Shown here: one piece after another, positions 25,003 to 34,506 of the stretch | Numbering within the stretch: the stretch's first letter is position 1 | How the letters are laid out: every line of letters starts with the position of its first letter | Assembly: GCF_010384365.1 (NCBI RefSeq) | Contig: NZ_CP048397.1 | Span: forward strand, 992,001-1,056,000 | Direction of reading: 5' to 3' | Length of the DNA: 64,000 nucleotides | Origin: Streptomyces sp. S4.7 | GTDB lineage: Bacteria; Actinomycetota; Actinomycetes; Streptomycetales; Streptomycetaceae | Translations under genes and position numbers: made by a program | The notes under the pieces: model-generated | What the model was told of the DNA's origin: nothing | What the model saw: only the letters and a program-made list of their open reading frames with translations | Database searches by the model: none

Positions 25003-25818
25003 TCAGTTCAGCGAGCCGTACAGGCCGGGGCGCCGGTCGCGCAGATACGGGTTGGCGGCGCGCGAGGTCCGCAGCAGTCCGGGATCGACGTCGCCGAGGA
25101 GCAACTCCTCGCCGCGTCCGGCGCGGGCGCGGGTGGTGCCGTCCGGACCGGCCAGACAGCTCAGCCCGACGAACTCGAACGCGGACCCGCCTTCCCCCTC
25201 CGGACCTGTCCGGTTCACGTACGCCACATACATCTGGTTCTCGAAGGCGCGCGCCGGGACGAGGGACTCGGCGACGAACTGGAAGGGGTGCATCTGAGCG
25301 GTGGGCACCAGCAGCAGATCCGTCCCGGCGAGCGCGTGGGCGCGTACGTTCTCCGGGAACTCGACGTCGTAGCAGATCATGATCCCCACCCGCAGACCGC
25401 CGAGTTCGGCCTGTACGACCGGGGTGTCGCCCGGTGTGAACCACTCCTGCTCGAAGCCGCCGAAGAGATGGGTCTTGCGGTAGTCGGCCAGGGCGGCGCC
25501 GTCCGGACCGACGAGCCGCGCGGAGTTGTGGAGGCCCGCGCCGTCCCCGGACCGCTCCGGATAGCCGTACAGGACCGCGATGCCGTGCTGGGCCGCGATA
25601 CGGGCCACGGCCTCGGAGGACGGACCGTCCGCGGTCTCGGCCAGCCGGGACACGTCGGGGCCGATGGCGTATCCGGTGAGGAACATCTCGGGACAGACCA
25701 GCAGCCCCGCTCCGCCGTCAGCGGCCTCGCGGGCCGCGCCCGCGAGGATCTCAAGATTCTTCACGGTGTCGCCGGGCCGGCCGGAGCTCTGGAGCAGGGC
25801 GATACGCGAAGACGGCAT
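25003..25818 (-). CDS. nitrilase-superfamily carbon-nitrogen hydrolase
   Basis: A 271-residue amidase with the complete catalytic triad: Glu44 in VCPEMFLTG, Lys115 in DYRKTHLF and Cys149 in MICYDVEFPE. It hydrolyses an amide or nitrile; no cofactor is required. It lies 74 bp upstream of, and in the same direction as, the flavin amine oxidase. The pair recalls the route amino acid to arylacetamide to arylacetic acid (for tryptophan, the indole-3-acetamide route). The substrate is inferred from context only. Confidence 0.9.
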   Translation of the reverse strand: MPSSRIALLQSSGRPGDTVKNLEILAGAAREAADGGAGLLVCPEMFLTGYAIGPDVSRLAETADGPSSEAVARIAAQHGIAVLYGYPERSGDGAGLHNSARLVGPDGAALADYRKTHLFGGFEQEWFTPGDTPVVQAELGGLRVGIMICYDVEFPENVRAHALAGTDLLLVPTAQMHPFQFVAESLVPARAFENQMYVAYVNRTGPEGEGGSAFEFVGLSCLAGPDGTTRARAGRGEELLLGDVDPGLLRTSRAANPYLRDRRPGLYGSLN

Positions 25819-25898
25819 GGCAGACCTCGGGACGTCATGGTGTTCGGGGGGACGCCTTGACGGTACGGCTCCGGCTTCCGCCGCGACAAGGCGCCTGT

Positions 25899-25956
25899 GT
25901 TGCGTGTGGGCGGGGCATTCGTTGCGTGTTCGGGCCCCCGTACGGCGATTCGTTGC
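25899..25956. promoter_or_regulatory. GTTGC repeats upstream of the amidase-oxidase operon
   Basis: GTTGCGTGT occurs at 25899-25907 and 25921-25929; ATTCGTTGC occurs at 25917-25925 and 25948-25956. The array lies 80-140 bp upstream of the amidase start. Phased repeats are typical of Lrp/AsnC binding, and a Lrp gene lies 0.8 kb away. The rest of this 311-bp gap holds nothing else I recognise apart from the inverted repeat at 26092. Confidence 0.4.
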
Positions 25957-26091
25957 ACCGCTGGTCGTATCCGGTTCTCCGCCGTGCGGCGGAGTGGGTG
26001 GGGACCGTGGCGGGACGCCCGCGAGGGCGCCGGCGCGGGACGGTGATCAGGCCCGGGAAGCACCGGGCGCACGACATCCGCAGTGACATCG

Positions 26092-26110
26092 GTACCGGTG
26101 AAACCGGTAC
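26092..26110. promoter_or_regulatory. perfect 8-bp inverted repeat before the secreted protein gene
   Basis: GTACCGGT-GAA-ACCGGTAC lies 19 bp before the ATG at 26130 and next to the ribosome-binding site AGAAGGGG. It could be a repressor operator or an mRNA hairpin controlling access to the ribosome-binding site. Confidence 0.5.
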
Positions 26111-26129
26111 TGGGCAGAAGGGGTTCTCC

Positions 26130-26720
26130 ATGAGGCTTGCCGCACCGTCGTCCCGCCGCCGCACCCGCGCCACCGCGGTGGGAACCGCGCTGCTGATCGC
26201 CGCCGCCGTCGCCGCCGCCGGCGGATCGGCCGCCGCGTCGGACGACAACGGCACCGGGGCGGGCGACCGGAGCACGACACGGGAGGCGGCTGCCCTGACC
26301 GGCAGCGCCAAGCTCCACCGCTCGCTCGGTGACGACATCACCTTCACCTTCGACGCCCACCTCGCCGCCGAGGACACGGACGACCCGAGCAGGGCCACCG
26401 GCACCTTCCGCTTCAGCCACTATCTGAACGGCGACGGCGCCTCGGCCGATGTGAAGGTCGACTGCCTGGTGACCGGCGGGAAGGTGGCGGTCGTGAGCGG
26501 CGTCATCACCGAGTCCGACCTGGAGGGGGCCAAGGGCAAGCGGGTCGGTGTCACGGTGCACGACCTGGGCCGCAAGGACCGCCTCGGCTACAGCTGGGCC
26601 TCCACCGGCAGCCCGGTCGACCAGGGTCCGCTGCCCAAGTGCGTCAGCTCCGCGCCGTTCGAGACGGTGAAGGCGGGCACCGGCGACTTCACGGTGCTGC
26701 CCTGGGAGCCCCGGCTCTGA
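26130..26720 (+). CDS. secreted protein of unknown function
   Basis: A 196-residue protein. Residues 1-37 form a Sec signal peptide (Arg-rich start, Ala-rich core, SAAASDD cleavage region). The mature part is beta-rich with repeated DDITFTFDAHLAAED-like strands and two cysteines (VDCLVTG, PKCVSSA) that could form a disulfide. It resembles the small Repetin-like or beta-sandwich secreted proteins common in Streptomyces, but I do not recognise a family. ATG 26130 follows AGAAGGGG; longer in-frame starts lack the signal peptide at the N-terminus. Confidence 0.72.
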   Translation: MRLAAPSSRRRTRATAVGTALLIAAAVAAAGGSAAASDDNGTGAGDRSTTREAAALTGSAKLHRSLGDDITFTFDAHLAAEDTDDPSRATGTFRFSHYLNGDGASADVKVDCLVTGGKVAVVSGVITESDLEGAKGKRVGVTVHDLGRKDRLGYSWASTGSPVDQGPLPKCVSSAPFETVKAGTGDFTVLPWEPRL

Positions 26721-26733
26721 GCCGTCGGTGACG

Positions 26734-26768
26734 GCCGGGGCTCCCGCACAGGGGACGGGAGCCCCGGC
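26734..26768. terminator. bidirectional terminator hairpin
   Basis: GCCGGGGCTCCCG pairs perfectly with CGGGAGCCCCGGC (13 bp, 9-base loop) between the convergent secreted-protein and Lrp genes. Confidence 0.75.
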
Positions 26769-26787
26769 ACCGCACCCGGCCGGCCCG

Positions 26788-27258
26788 TCAGCCCGGCGCG
26801 CCCGACGAGAAGCGCCTGAGCAGCGGTGAGAGCACCAGCACGGACTTCGTACGCTCCACGTACGGCTCCCCCGCGATCTGTTCGAGCACCCGCTCGAAGT
26901 GGCGCATGTCGGAGGCGAAGACCTGGACCACGGCGTCCGCGTCACCGGTGACGGTCGACGCGGACACCACCTCCGGGTAGCGCGACAGGCCACGCCGGAT
27001 GTCCTCCGGCGAGGTCTTGTGCCGGCAGTAGATCTCGACGAACCCCTCGGTCTCCCAGCCGAGCGCCGCCGGGTCCACCCGCACGGTGAAGCCGGTGATG
27101 GCGCCCTCGGCGCGCAGCCGGTCGACCCGCCGTTTCACGGCGGGCGCCGAGAGGCCGACCTCGGAGCCGATGTCCGCGAAGGAGCGGCGGGCGTCCTCGG
27201 CGAGGGCGTGCACGATGCGTTCGTCGAGCTTGTTCAGTCGCACTGCGGGTGGGATCAC
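26788..27258 (-). CDS. Lrp/AsnC-family regulator
   Basis: A 156-residue regulator. The helix-turn-helix is at residues 8-55 (LNKLDERIVHALAEDARRSFADIGSEVGLSAPAVKRRVDRL as two segments). The C-terminal RAM/ACT domain follows (GFTVRVDPAALG, then EVVSASTVTGDADAVVQV), which binds amino acids. It starts at GTG 27258, overlapping the permease stop in a GTGA couplet, so permease and regulator are co-translated. It is the natural candidate to control the permease and the nearby amidase-oxidase pair in response to an amino acid. Confidence 0.93.
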   Translation of the reverse strand: MIPPAVRLNKLDERIVHALAEDARRSFADIGSEVGLSAPAVKRRVDRLRAEGAITGFTVRVDPAALGWETEGFVEIYCRHKTSPEDIRRGLSRYPEVVSASTVTGDADAVVQVFASDMRHFERVLEQIAGEPYVERTKSVLVLSPLLRRFSSGAPG

Positions 27259-28736
27259 TTCTCTGCGGGTGGTGGCTGTGCCGGGGACGGCCGGGGACGG
27301 CGCGCCCCGTATCCGAAGTAGACCACGAGGCCGGCGGTCAGCCAGATTCCGAAGACCACCCAGGTGATCTCCGCGAGGCCTGCCATCAGATGGAGACAGA
27401 GCCCGAACCCGATGGCGGGGACGACGGGCGACAGCGGGACGCGGAAGCCGCGCCGCATTTCGGGCCGGGTCCGCCGCAGCACGACCACCGAGACATTGAC
27501 GAGGGCGAACGCGAAGAGCGTCCCGATGCTGGTGGCGTCGGCCAGTTGGCCGAGCGGGACGGCGGCGGCGAGCACCCCGCAGAAGAGCGAGACGATCACG
27601 GTGTTGGCGCGCGGGGCGCCCGTCCTCGGGTGGATCCTGGAGAAGATCCTCGGCACCAGGCCGTCGCGGGACATCGCGAACAGGATCCGGGTCTGCCCGT
27701 AGAGGACCGTCAGAACCACGCTCGCGATGGCGACGACCGCTCCCGCGGCCAGCAGTACGGCCCAGACGTGGCTGCCGGTGACATCTCGCAGCACACCGGC
27801 GAGCGCCGCCTCGGAGTCGGCGAAGTCGCGCCAGGGGCGTGCGCCGACGGCGACGGCCGCCACCAGGACGTACAGCACGGTGACGACGAACAGCGAGAGC
27901 ATGATGGCGCGCGGGAGGTCGCGCTGCGGGTTCCTGGCCTCCTCACCGGCCGTGGACGCTGCGTCGAAGCCGATGTACGAGAAGAACAGCGAGCCCGCGG
28001 CAGCGCTGACCCCGGCCACCCCGAGCGGCATGAACGGCGTGTAGTTGCCCGCCTCGACGCCCTGGAGGGCGACGCCGCAGAAGAGCAGCAGGGCGGCGAT
28101 CTTCACCGTGACCATGACCGCGTTGACGCGCGCCGACTCGCGTGCGCCGCCGAGCAGGAAGGTCATGGCGAGCAGGACGAGCAGCAGGGCGGGGAAGTTG
28201 AAGACGCCGCCGTCGCCGGGCGGCGAGGAGAGCGCGTCGGGGATCGTCACGCCGACGGTGCCGTCGAGGAGTTCGTTCAGGTACTGGCCCCAGCCGACGG
28301 CGACCGCGGCGACGGACACCCCGTACTCCAGGATCAGGCACCAGCCGCAGATCCAGGCGACGAGCTCGCCCATGGTCGCGTAGGCGTACGAGTAGGAGGA
28401 GCCGGAGACGGGGATGGTGCCGGCCAGTTCGGCGTACGAGAGGGCGGAGAAGAGCGCGGTCAGCCCGGCGAGTACGAACGAGAGGATGACGGCCGGTCCG
28501 GCCTTGGGAACGGCCTCGCCGAGGACGACGAAGATCCCGGTGCCGAGGGTGGCGCCGATGCTGATCATCGTCAGCTGCCACACGCCGAGCGAACGGCGCA
28601 GGAATCCGCCTTCGCCGTGGCCGCTCTCGGCGATGAGTGCGTCGACGGGTTTGCGCCACATCAGCCTGGCACCGAGCGTCCGGCGTCCGCGCTCCGGTCC
28701 TGGGGCGGGGGGCGGCGCTGCGCCGTTGTCCAGCAA
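27255..28736 (-). CDS. APC-superfamily amino acid permease
   Basis: A 493-residue, 12-span permease. Span 1 carries the substrate-binding loop SIGATLGTGIFVVLGEA. Further motifs are SYAELAGTIPVSGSSYSYAYATMGE and FFSYIGFDAASTAGEEARNPQRDLPRAI, which place it in the cationic amino acid transporter-like branch. I chose TTG 28736 because GAGGGAG lies 6 nt upstream; the first ATG (28661) has no ribosome-binding site. A hydrophilic N-terminus of about 35 residues precedes span 1. It is translationally coupled to the Lrp regulator. Confidence 0.9.
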   Translation of the reverse strand: MLDNGAAPPPAPGPERGRRTLGARLMWRKPVDALIAESGHGEGGFLRRSLGVWQLTMISIGATLGTGIFVVLGEAVPKAGPAVILSFVLAGLTALFSALSYAELAGTIPVSGSSYSYAYATMGELVAWICGWCLILEYGVSVAAVAVGWGQYLNELLDGTVGVTIPDALSSPPGDGGVFNFPALLLVLLAMTFLLGGARESARVNAVMVTVKIAALLLFCGVALQGVEAGNYTPFMPLGVAGVSAAAGSLFFSYIGFDAASTAGEEARNPQRDLPRAIMLSLFVVTVLYVLVAAVAVGARPWRDFADSEAALAGVLRDVTGSHVWAVLLAAGAVVAIASVVLTVLYGQTRILFAMSRDGLVPRIFSRIHPRTGAPRANTVIVSLFCGVLAAAVPLGQLADATSIGTLFAFALVNVSVVVLRRTRPEMRRGFRVPLSPVVPAIGFGLCLHLMAGLAEITWVVFGIWLTAGLVVYFGYGARRPRPSPAQPPPAEK

Positions 28737-28875
28737 GGGTGACTCCCTCGGGGGTTCTGCGGTCAGCCTTCCAGAAGGCCGCCTGCCCGGCGGGCGAGCC
28801 ACGACCGCGAGGACGGCGGAACATTTCGGGCCTTTTTCGGGGCACCTATGACATCGGGCGTGTACGCGCCGGGCC

Positions 28876-28929
28876 CCGTACGCGTGGGTTCCGTACGCGT
28901 GGGTTCCGTACGCGTGGGTCCCGTACGCG
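28876..28929. repeat. 15-bp tandem repeat before the SGNH hydrolase gene
   Basis: CCGTACGCGTGGGTT is repeated three times head to tail with a single final T to C change, followed by a partial fourth CCGTACGCG. It ends 23 bp before the ATG at 28953. Each unit contains the self-complementary ACGCGT. Confidence 0.9.
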
Positions 28930-28952
28930 ACCGATCGCGATCGAGGAGGACG

Positions 28953-29963
28953 ATGAGCTGGCTGGATCCCACCCCCTTCCTGCGTGGCGTCGGATGGCGG
29001 GACGGCGACCGGGTGACGCGTGCGGACCCCGCCGACCTGACCCGGCTGCCGTGGGACATCGCCGAGCGCGCGGCGCTCCCGATCGGTGTGCGGCTGGAGT
29101 TCGTGTCCGACGGCGCGTACGCCCTTCAGATCCGTTACCGCGCCGGTGTACCGGAGCCCGGGGACCCGCTGTCCGAACTCGCCCACGGCTTCTCCCTCTG
29201 GGAGGAGGACCGCCACCTGGGCGAGACGTTCACGGAACCGGCGCGGGAGCGGTCGGTCCGTATCGAACTGCCCGCGTCCCCCGGCCCGTTCACGGTTCAC
29301 CTCCCCGAGTCGCACGCGCCCGTGATCCTGGGCCTGCGGCCGGTCGGCGGTTCCGTCACCCCGGCGCCGCCGCGCCCGCGCTGGATCGTCCACGGCGACT
29401 CGATCACCGAGGGCTGGTGGTCGACGCGACCCGCGCACTCCTGGCCCGCCGTCGCCGGCCGTGCGCTCGGCCTCGACACGGTCAACCTCGGTTACGCGGG
29501 CGCCGCCCGTGGCGAACTCGTCACCGCCACCCAGATCGCCGCGCTCCCCGCCGATCTGCTCACCCTGGCCTTCGGCACCAACTGCTGGTCCGGAGCCCCG
29601 TATTCGGCGCCACTGCTCTACGAGACGGTGCGCGCGTTCCTCGCCCTCGTACGGGACGGGCAGCCCGCCACCCCGCTGCTGCTGCTCTCGCCGGTGCTGC
29701 GGCCCGCCGCCGAGCACACCCGCAACGCGCTCGGGGCGACGCTCGCGGAGCTCCGCACGGCCATGGAGGAAGCCGTGCGCGACAGCGTGGCGGCCGGCGA
29801 CGACCGGCTTCTGCTGCTGCCGGGCCGGGACCTGCTCCGCGCGGAGCATCTGGTGGACGGACTGCATCCCGACGACAGCGGGCATGTACTCATGGCGGAG
29901 GCGGTCACGGCCGCTCTGCGCCCAACGGGATTCGCACCCTCATTCGTGGTGCCGGCCGGTTAG
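28953..29963 (+). CDS. SGNH/GDSL-type esterase
   Basis: A 336-residue hydrolase. The N-terminal 140 residues form a beta-sandwich. The SGNH domain follows: nucleophile block WIVHGDSITEGWW, glycine block YAGAARGELV, asparagine block LAFGTNCWSG and the Asp-x-x-His box DGLHPDDSGH. No signal peptide is evident, so it is probably cytoplasmic. The arrangement matches acetyl-xylan or carbohydrate esterases of the CE2/SGNH type, but the substrate is unknown. ATG 28953 follows GAGGAGGA; a longer frame from 28848 would translate the upstream tandem repeat. Confidence 0.85.
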   Translation: MSWLDPTPFLRGVGWRDGDRVTRADPADLTRLPWDIAERAALPIGVRLEFVSDGAYALQIRYRAGVPEPGDPLSELAHGFSLWEEDRHLGETFTEPARERSVRIELPASPGPFTVHLPESHAPVILGLRPVGGSVTPAPPRPRWIVHGDSITEGWWSTRPAHSWPAVAGRALGLDTVNLGYAGAARGELVTATQIAALPADLLTLAFGTNCWSGAPYSAPLLYETVRAFLALVRDGQPATPLLLLSPVLRPAAEHTRNALGATLAELRTAMEEAVRDSVAAGDDRLLLLPGRDLLRAEHLVDGLHPDDSGHVLMAEAVTAALRPTGFAPSFVVPAG

Positions 29964-30040
29964 CTCGTCCTGTTCCGGCCGGTCAGCCCCCCGCGGTGAG
30001 ACTTCATGGTTGCCCGAGAACGGGGTAGGCGAGCAATGAG

Positions 30041-30433
30041 ATGAGTGAAGATGCGCATGTGGTGATCGTGGAATCACCGGCCCGTGACACCGCGTCCGCC
30101 CGAAGGGCCGCCGCCGACTTCCTGACGCAGCACTGCCCCTGGGCCGACCCGGACGCGGTGCTGCTGGTCGTCTCCGAGTTGGTGGCCAACGCCGCCCGGC
30201 ACACGTCCGGCTGGTGGCGGCTCCGTCTCACGGCCGGGCGGGAGTCGCTGGTCGTGGGGATCGACGATTCGAGCCCGCAGCCGCCCGTCGCGCGCGACCC
30301 CGACTTCGGCGGCGGTGGCGGCTTCGGCTGGCACATGGTGCAGAGGCTGGCGAGCCGCGTGGAGATCCGGCCGCTGCCGGAGGGCAAGCGGGTGCAGGCG
30401 GTCTGGGACCGCCCGGCGGCGGCGCGGGCCTGA
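30041..30433 (+). CDS. RsbW-like HATPase_c anti-sigma/serine kinase
   Basis: A 130-residue GHKL ATPase. The N box is LLVVSELVANAARHTSG, the G1 region SLVVGIDDSSP and the G2 region GGGGGFGWHMVQRLASR. This is the single-domain anti-sigma kinase layout so abundant in Streptomyces. It is convergent with a SigB/SigF-type sigma gene whose stop lies 77 bp away, so it may bind that sigma factor, though the genes are not co-transcribed. No anti-anti-sigma STAS gene is present here. Confidence 0.88.
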   Translation: MSEDAHVVIVESPARDTASARRAAADFLTQHCPWADPDAVLLVVSELVANAARHTSGWWRLRLTAGRESLVVGIDDSSPQPPVARDPDFGGGGGFGWHMVQRLASRVEIRPLPEGKRVQAVWDRPAAARA

Positions 30434-30442
30434 CGCGCGGAC

Positions 30443-30493
30443 ACCAAGGGTGGTGGGGAAGACCCGGGTCCCGGGTCTTCCCCACCACCCTTG
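30443..30493. terminator. 51-bp near-perfect palindrome terminator
   Basis: Two 25-base arms (30443-30467 and 30469-30493) are perfectly complementary around a single central T; the outer bases are CCAAGGGTGG and CCACCCTTGG. It lies between the convergent RsbW-like and sigma genes, so it should terminate both. With so short a loop it can also form a cruciform. Confidence 0.85.
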
Positions 30494-30510
30494 GTCCATG
30501 TGATCTCGGC

Positions 30511-31377
30511 TCACTCGACGGCGAGCAGACCTTCCCGCAGCCGCCCGGTGATCCGTGACAGCAGTCGTGACACATGCATCTGGGAGACGCCGAGCTCCTG
30601 CCCGATCTCCGACTGTGTCATCTCGGCCCCGAAGCGCATCTGGAGGATCCACTTCTCGCGCTCGTCCAGCTCGTCGATCAGCGGCTTGAGCGCCTGCACG
30701 TTCTCCGCCGTCTCCAACTGGGCGTCGGGCGCGCCGAGTCGGTCGGAGAGCTTGGAGGACGACTCGGCGGTGTCGTCGGTCGGCATGTCGATCGAGCCGG
30801 CGGTGTAGCCGTTGCTCGCGACGACGCCTTCGATGACCTCGTTCTCGTCGAGGTTCAGGTATTCGGCGAGTTCGGCCGTGGTCGGGGCGCGGTCCAGCCG
30901 CTGCGACAGTTCGTCCGTCGCCTTGGCCAGGTCGATCCGCAGCTCCTGAAGCCGGCGCGGCACATGCACCGCCCAGCTCGTGTCACGGAAGAACCGCTTG
31001 ATCTCTCCGACGATGTACGGGACGGCGAACGTCGCGAACTCCACCTCGCGGCTGAGCTCGAAGCGGTCGATCGCCTTGATGAGGCCGATGGTGCCGACCT
31101 GGACGATGTCCTCCATCTGGTCCGAGCGGTTGCGGAAGCGCGTCGCCGCGTACCGCACCAGGGCCAGGTTCAGCTCGATCAGGGTGTTGCGGACGTACTG
31201 GTGTTCGTGGGTGCCTTCCTCCAGCTCTGCCAGCCGGACGAAGAAGAGCCGCGAAATCTCCCGCGCGTCCTTGGGTGCCACGTCCCCCGGGCACTCCACA
31301 TACGGAAGTCCCAGTTCCGCCATATCGGCCTGGTGGGTTCCGTACCGCGTGCTGTCGGTCGGGACTGTGCTCGCCAT
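30511..31377 (-). CDS. SigB/SigF-type RNA polymerase sigma factor
   Basis: A 288-residue group 3 sigma factor. Region 2 reads IELNLALVRYAATRFRNRS, MEDIVQVGTIGLIKAIDRFE and FATFAVPYIVGEIKRFFRD. Region 3 follows (VPRRLQELRIDLAKATDEL). Region 4 holds the helix-turn-helix EMTQSEIGQELGVSQMHVSRLL. This is the stress/differentiation SigB-F-G class, normally held by an RsbW-type anti-sigma such as the one encoded convergently. ATG 31377 is used; GGGGAGGA lies 10 nt upstream. A GGGTAC -10-like element at 31423-31428 (minus) hints at autoregulation. Confidence 0.93.
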   Translation of the reverse strand: MASTVPTDSTRYGTHQADMAELGLPYVECPGDVAPKDAREISRLFFVRLAELEEGTHEHQYVRNTLIELNLALVRYAATRFRNRSDQMEDIVQVGTIGLIKAIDRFELSREVEFATFAVPYIVGEIKRFFRDTSWAVHVPRRLQELRIDLAKATDELSQRLDRAPTTAELAEYLNLDENEVIEGVVASNGYTAGSIDMPTDDTAESSSKLSDRLGAPDAQLETAENVQALKPLIDELDEREKWILQMRFGAEMTQSEIGQELGVSQMHVSRLLSRITGRLREGLLAVE

Positions 31378-31632
31378 GGACACTGTGTCCTCCCCTGCTC
31401 CGTTGGACAGTGCACAGCCCGTGTACCCAGACGTAATCGAGTCATGTCCCCCGATCTCCGACCGGAATGTGCCCGTCCCGGCCGCCGCGACCGCGACAAC
31501 CGGGACGACGCCCCGCACATGGCGAGCAAAAGGCCTGTTCAGAGGGGTGGAGGCGGCTCTGTCACGACCGTCGCGTCCAGGGACTGGGCGGCCGAAAAGA
31601 TTTCCGAGCCGGGTGGACAAACCGTGACATCT

Positions 31633-33120
<1,488 letters not shown>

Positions 33121-33186
33121 TCAGCACCGAACCAGCACGGGATCGGGCTGCGGCTCCTAGGCCATCATCACCGATGCCACCACGTC

Positions 33187-33899
33187 CTAGCGAACTGGCA
33201 GCCCCTTCTGTGTATCATCCGCCAAACCATCAGCACTGGCGCCTGTATCTTCGACCGGGGAAGAGAAGCTGCCGTCGATTCTTGCGACGAGGCGACCCCT
33301 GGCATCAGGCGACAGGTGCCCGTAGATGTCTGCGGTGATCTGGATGGATGCGTGCCCCAGCCAGCGAGACATCTCGACCAGGGAGATCCCCTTGGAGATG
33401 CCCTCTGTGGCGAAGAAGTGACGAAGCCCGTGCGGCGTGTACAGCGGCTTCCCCTTTTCATCCACGTAACCGGCCGCAACCACTGCCTTCTTGAACTCGG
33501 CCCAAAAGTGCACGTCGTAGGCGAGATTTCCGCTGCCCGCATGCATGAGCGTGCCCCCCGCTCCCACGCCGAAGCGCTGCCGGTGTCCCATGACTACGGC
33601 GTGGATTGCACGCGCGACCGGAACATCGCGCCACTCCCCCTCCTCGCGTCCCTTGAGCGGCTCAAGACTCATGCGCCAGCGCCCGTCTCGCTTGATCCGA
33701 ATAGCCTGTTGACGGGTCCGCAGCACGCCGTCCCGAATATCGTCCGGCTTCACCCCAAGCGCCTCTCCCAGACGAAGGCCGCAGCCAGCCATGAGCCAAA
33801 CAGCGACTCTCCAGCCTTCTCGGATATGAGCCACTATCACCTCGATCGCCTTCGCGTCGGGGACGTATCGCTCAGACTTTGCAAAGGTCTGGGGTGGGG
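33187..33899 (-). pseudogene. N-terminally truncated tyrosine integrase
   Basis: This frame encodes only the catalytic half of a phage/ICE-type integrase. All active-site residues are present: Arg in GCGLRLGEAL, His-x-x-Arg in HGLRHFFAT, the second His in RWLGHASI and Tyr in TADIYGHL. Integrase-like sequence begins at SERYVPDAKAIEVIVAHIRE near 33860. A stop lies just upstream, and the arm-binding and core-binding domains are missing. It lies 111 bp from the guaB1 start and probably marks a former integration event. A short expressed protein from GTG 33840 (217 residues) is possible but unlikely to recombine DNA. Confidence 0.75.
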
Positions 33900-33972
33900 A
33901 GGCGGTCCGGCGGGCTCTTTACCCAATTGACATTGACGCGCAGAGAAGGCATTCCCGAATCCGGGGGCACAG

Positions 33973-34486
33973 TTGACGCCACAGGACACCGCACACAACC
34001 ACCCGCACCCACCGACCGGTTGGCGTCGCCTCGGCGCCCGCCTGCCTCTTCTCGTCTTCCGCGCGGGCCTGGGGAGGCTCTTCGGAAGACGGCTGCTGAT
34101 GCTCCACCACGTCGGCCGGGTGTCCGGAGTCGGCCGACGGGTCGTCCTCGAGGCGGTGGACTACGACCCGGGCCTCGGCGCCTGGACCGTCGCCTCGGGC
34201 TTCGGCCCAAAGGCCGACTGGTACCGCAACCTGCGCCAGGAACCGCAAACCGTGATCCAGGTCGGCAACCGCCACTACGCGGTCACCGCTGTCCCCCTCC
34301 CCCCGGAAGAGGGCGCCGGGATCATGGCACTTTACGCCCGAAGGCACCCCCGAACGGCACACCGCCTGTGTGCTCATGGGTTTCACAGTCGACGGCAGCG
34401 AAACCTCGTTCCGCGATGCGGGTCGCTCCATCCCCTTCGTACGGCTCAAGAGTGCCCCCGGAATCCGACTGCCAGGAGCAGCGTGA
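33973..34486 (+). pseudogene. frameshifted F420-dependent nitroreductase-like protein
   Basis: The first frame (TTG 33973) matches deazaflavin-dependent nitroreductase-type proteins: LLMLHHVGRVSGVGRRVVLE, WTVASGFGPKADWYRNLRQE and VIQVGNRHYAVTAVPLPPEEG. At about 34364-34377 family similarity jumps to the next frame (MGFTVDGSETSFRDAGRSIP, then FVRL) and ends at TGA 34486. A single-base insertion or two-base deletion explains this. The uncorrected frame runs on antisense through the whole SulP gene, which is not credible. It may be a sequencing error; otherwise the gene is dead. Normal products are 150-170 residues. Confidence 0.7.
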
Positions 34487-34506
34487 CACGGCACCCGTCG
34501 AGCAGA

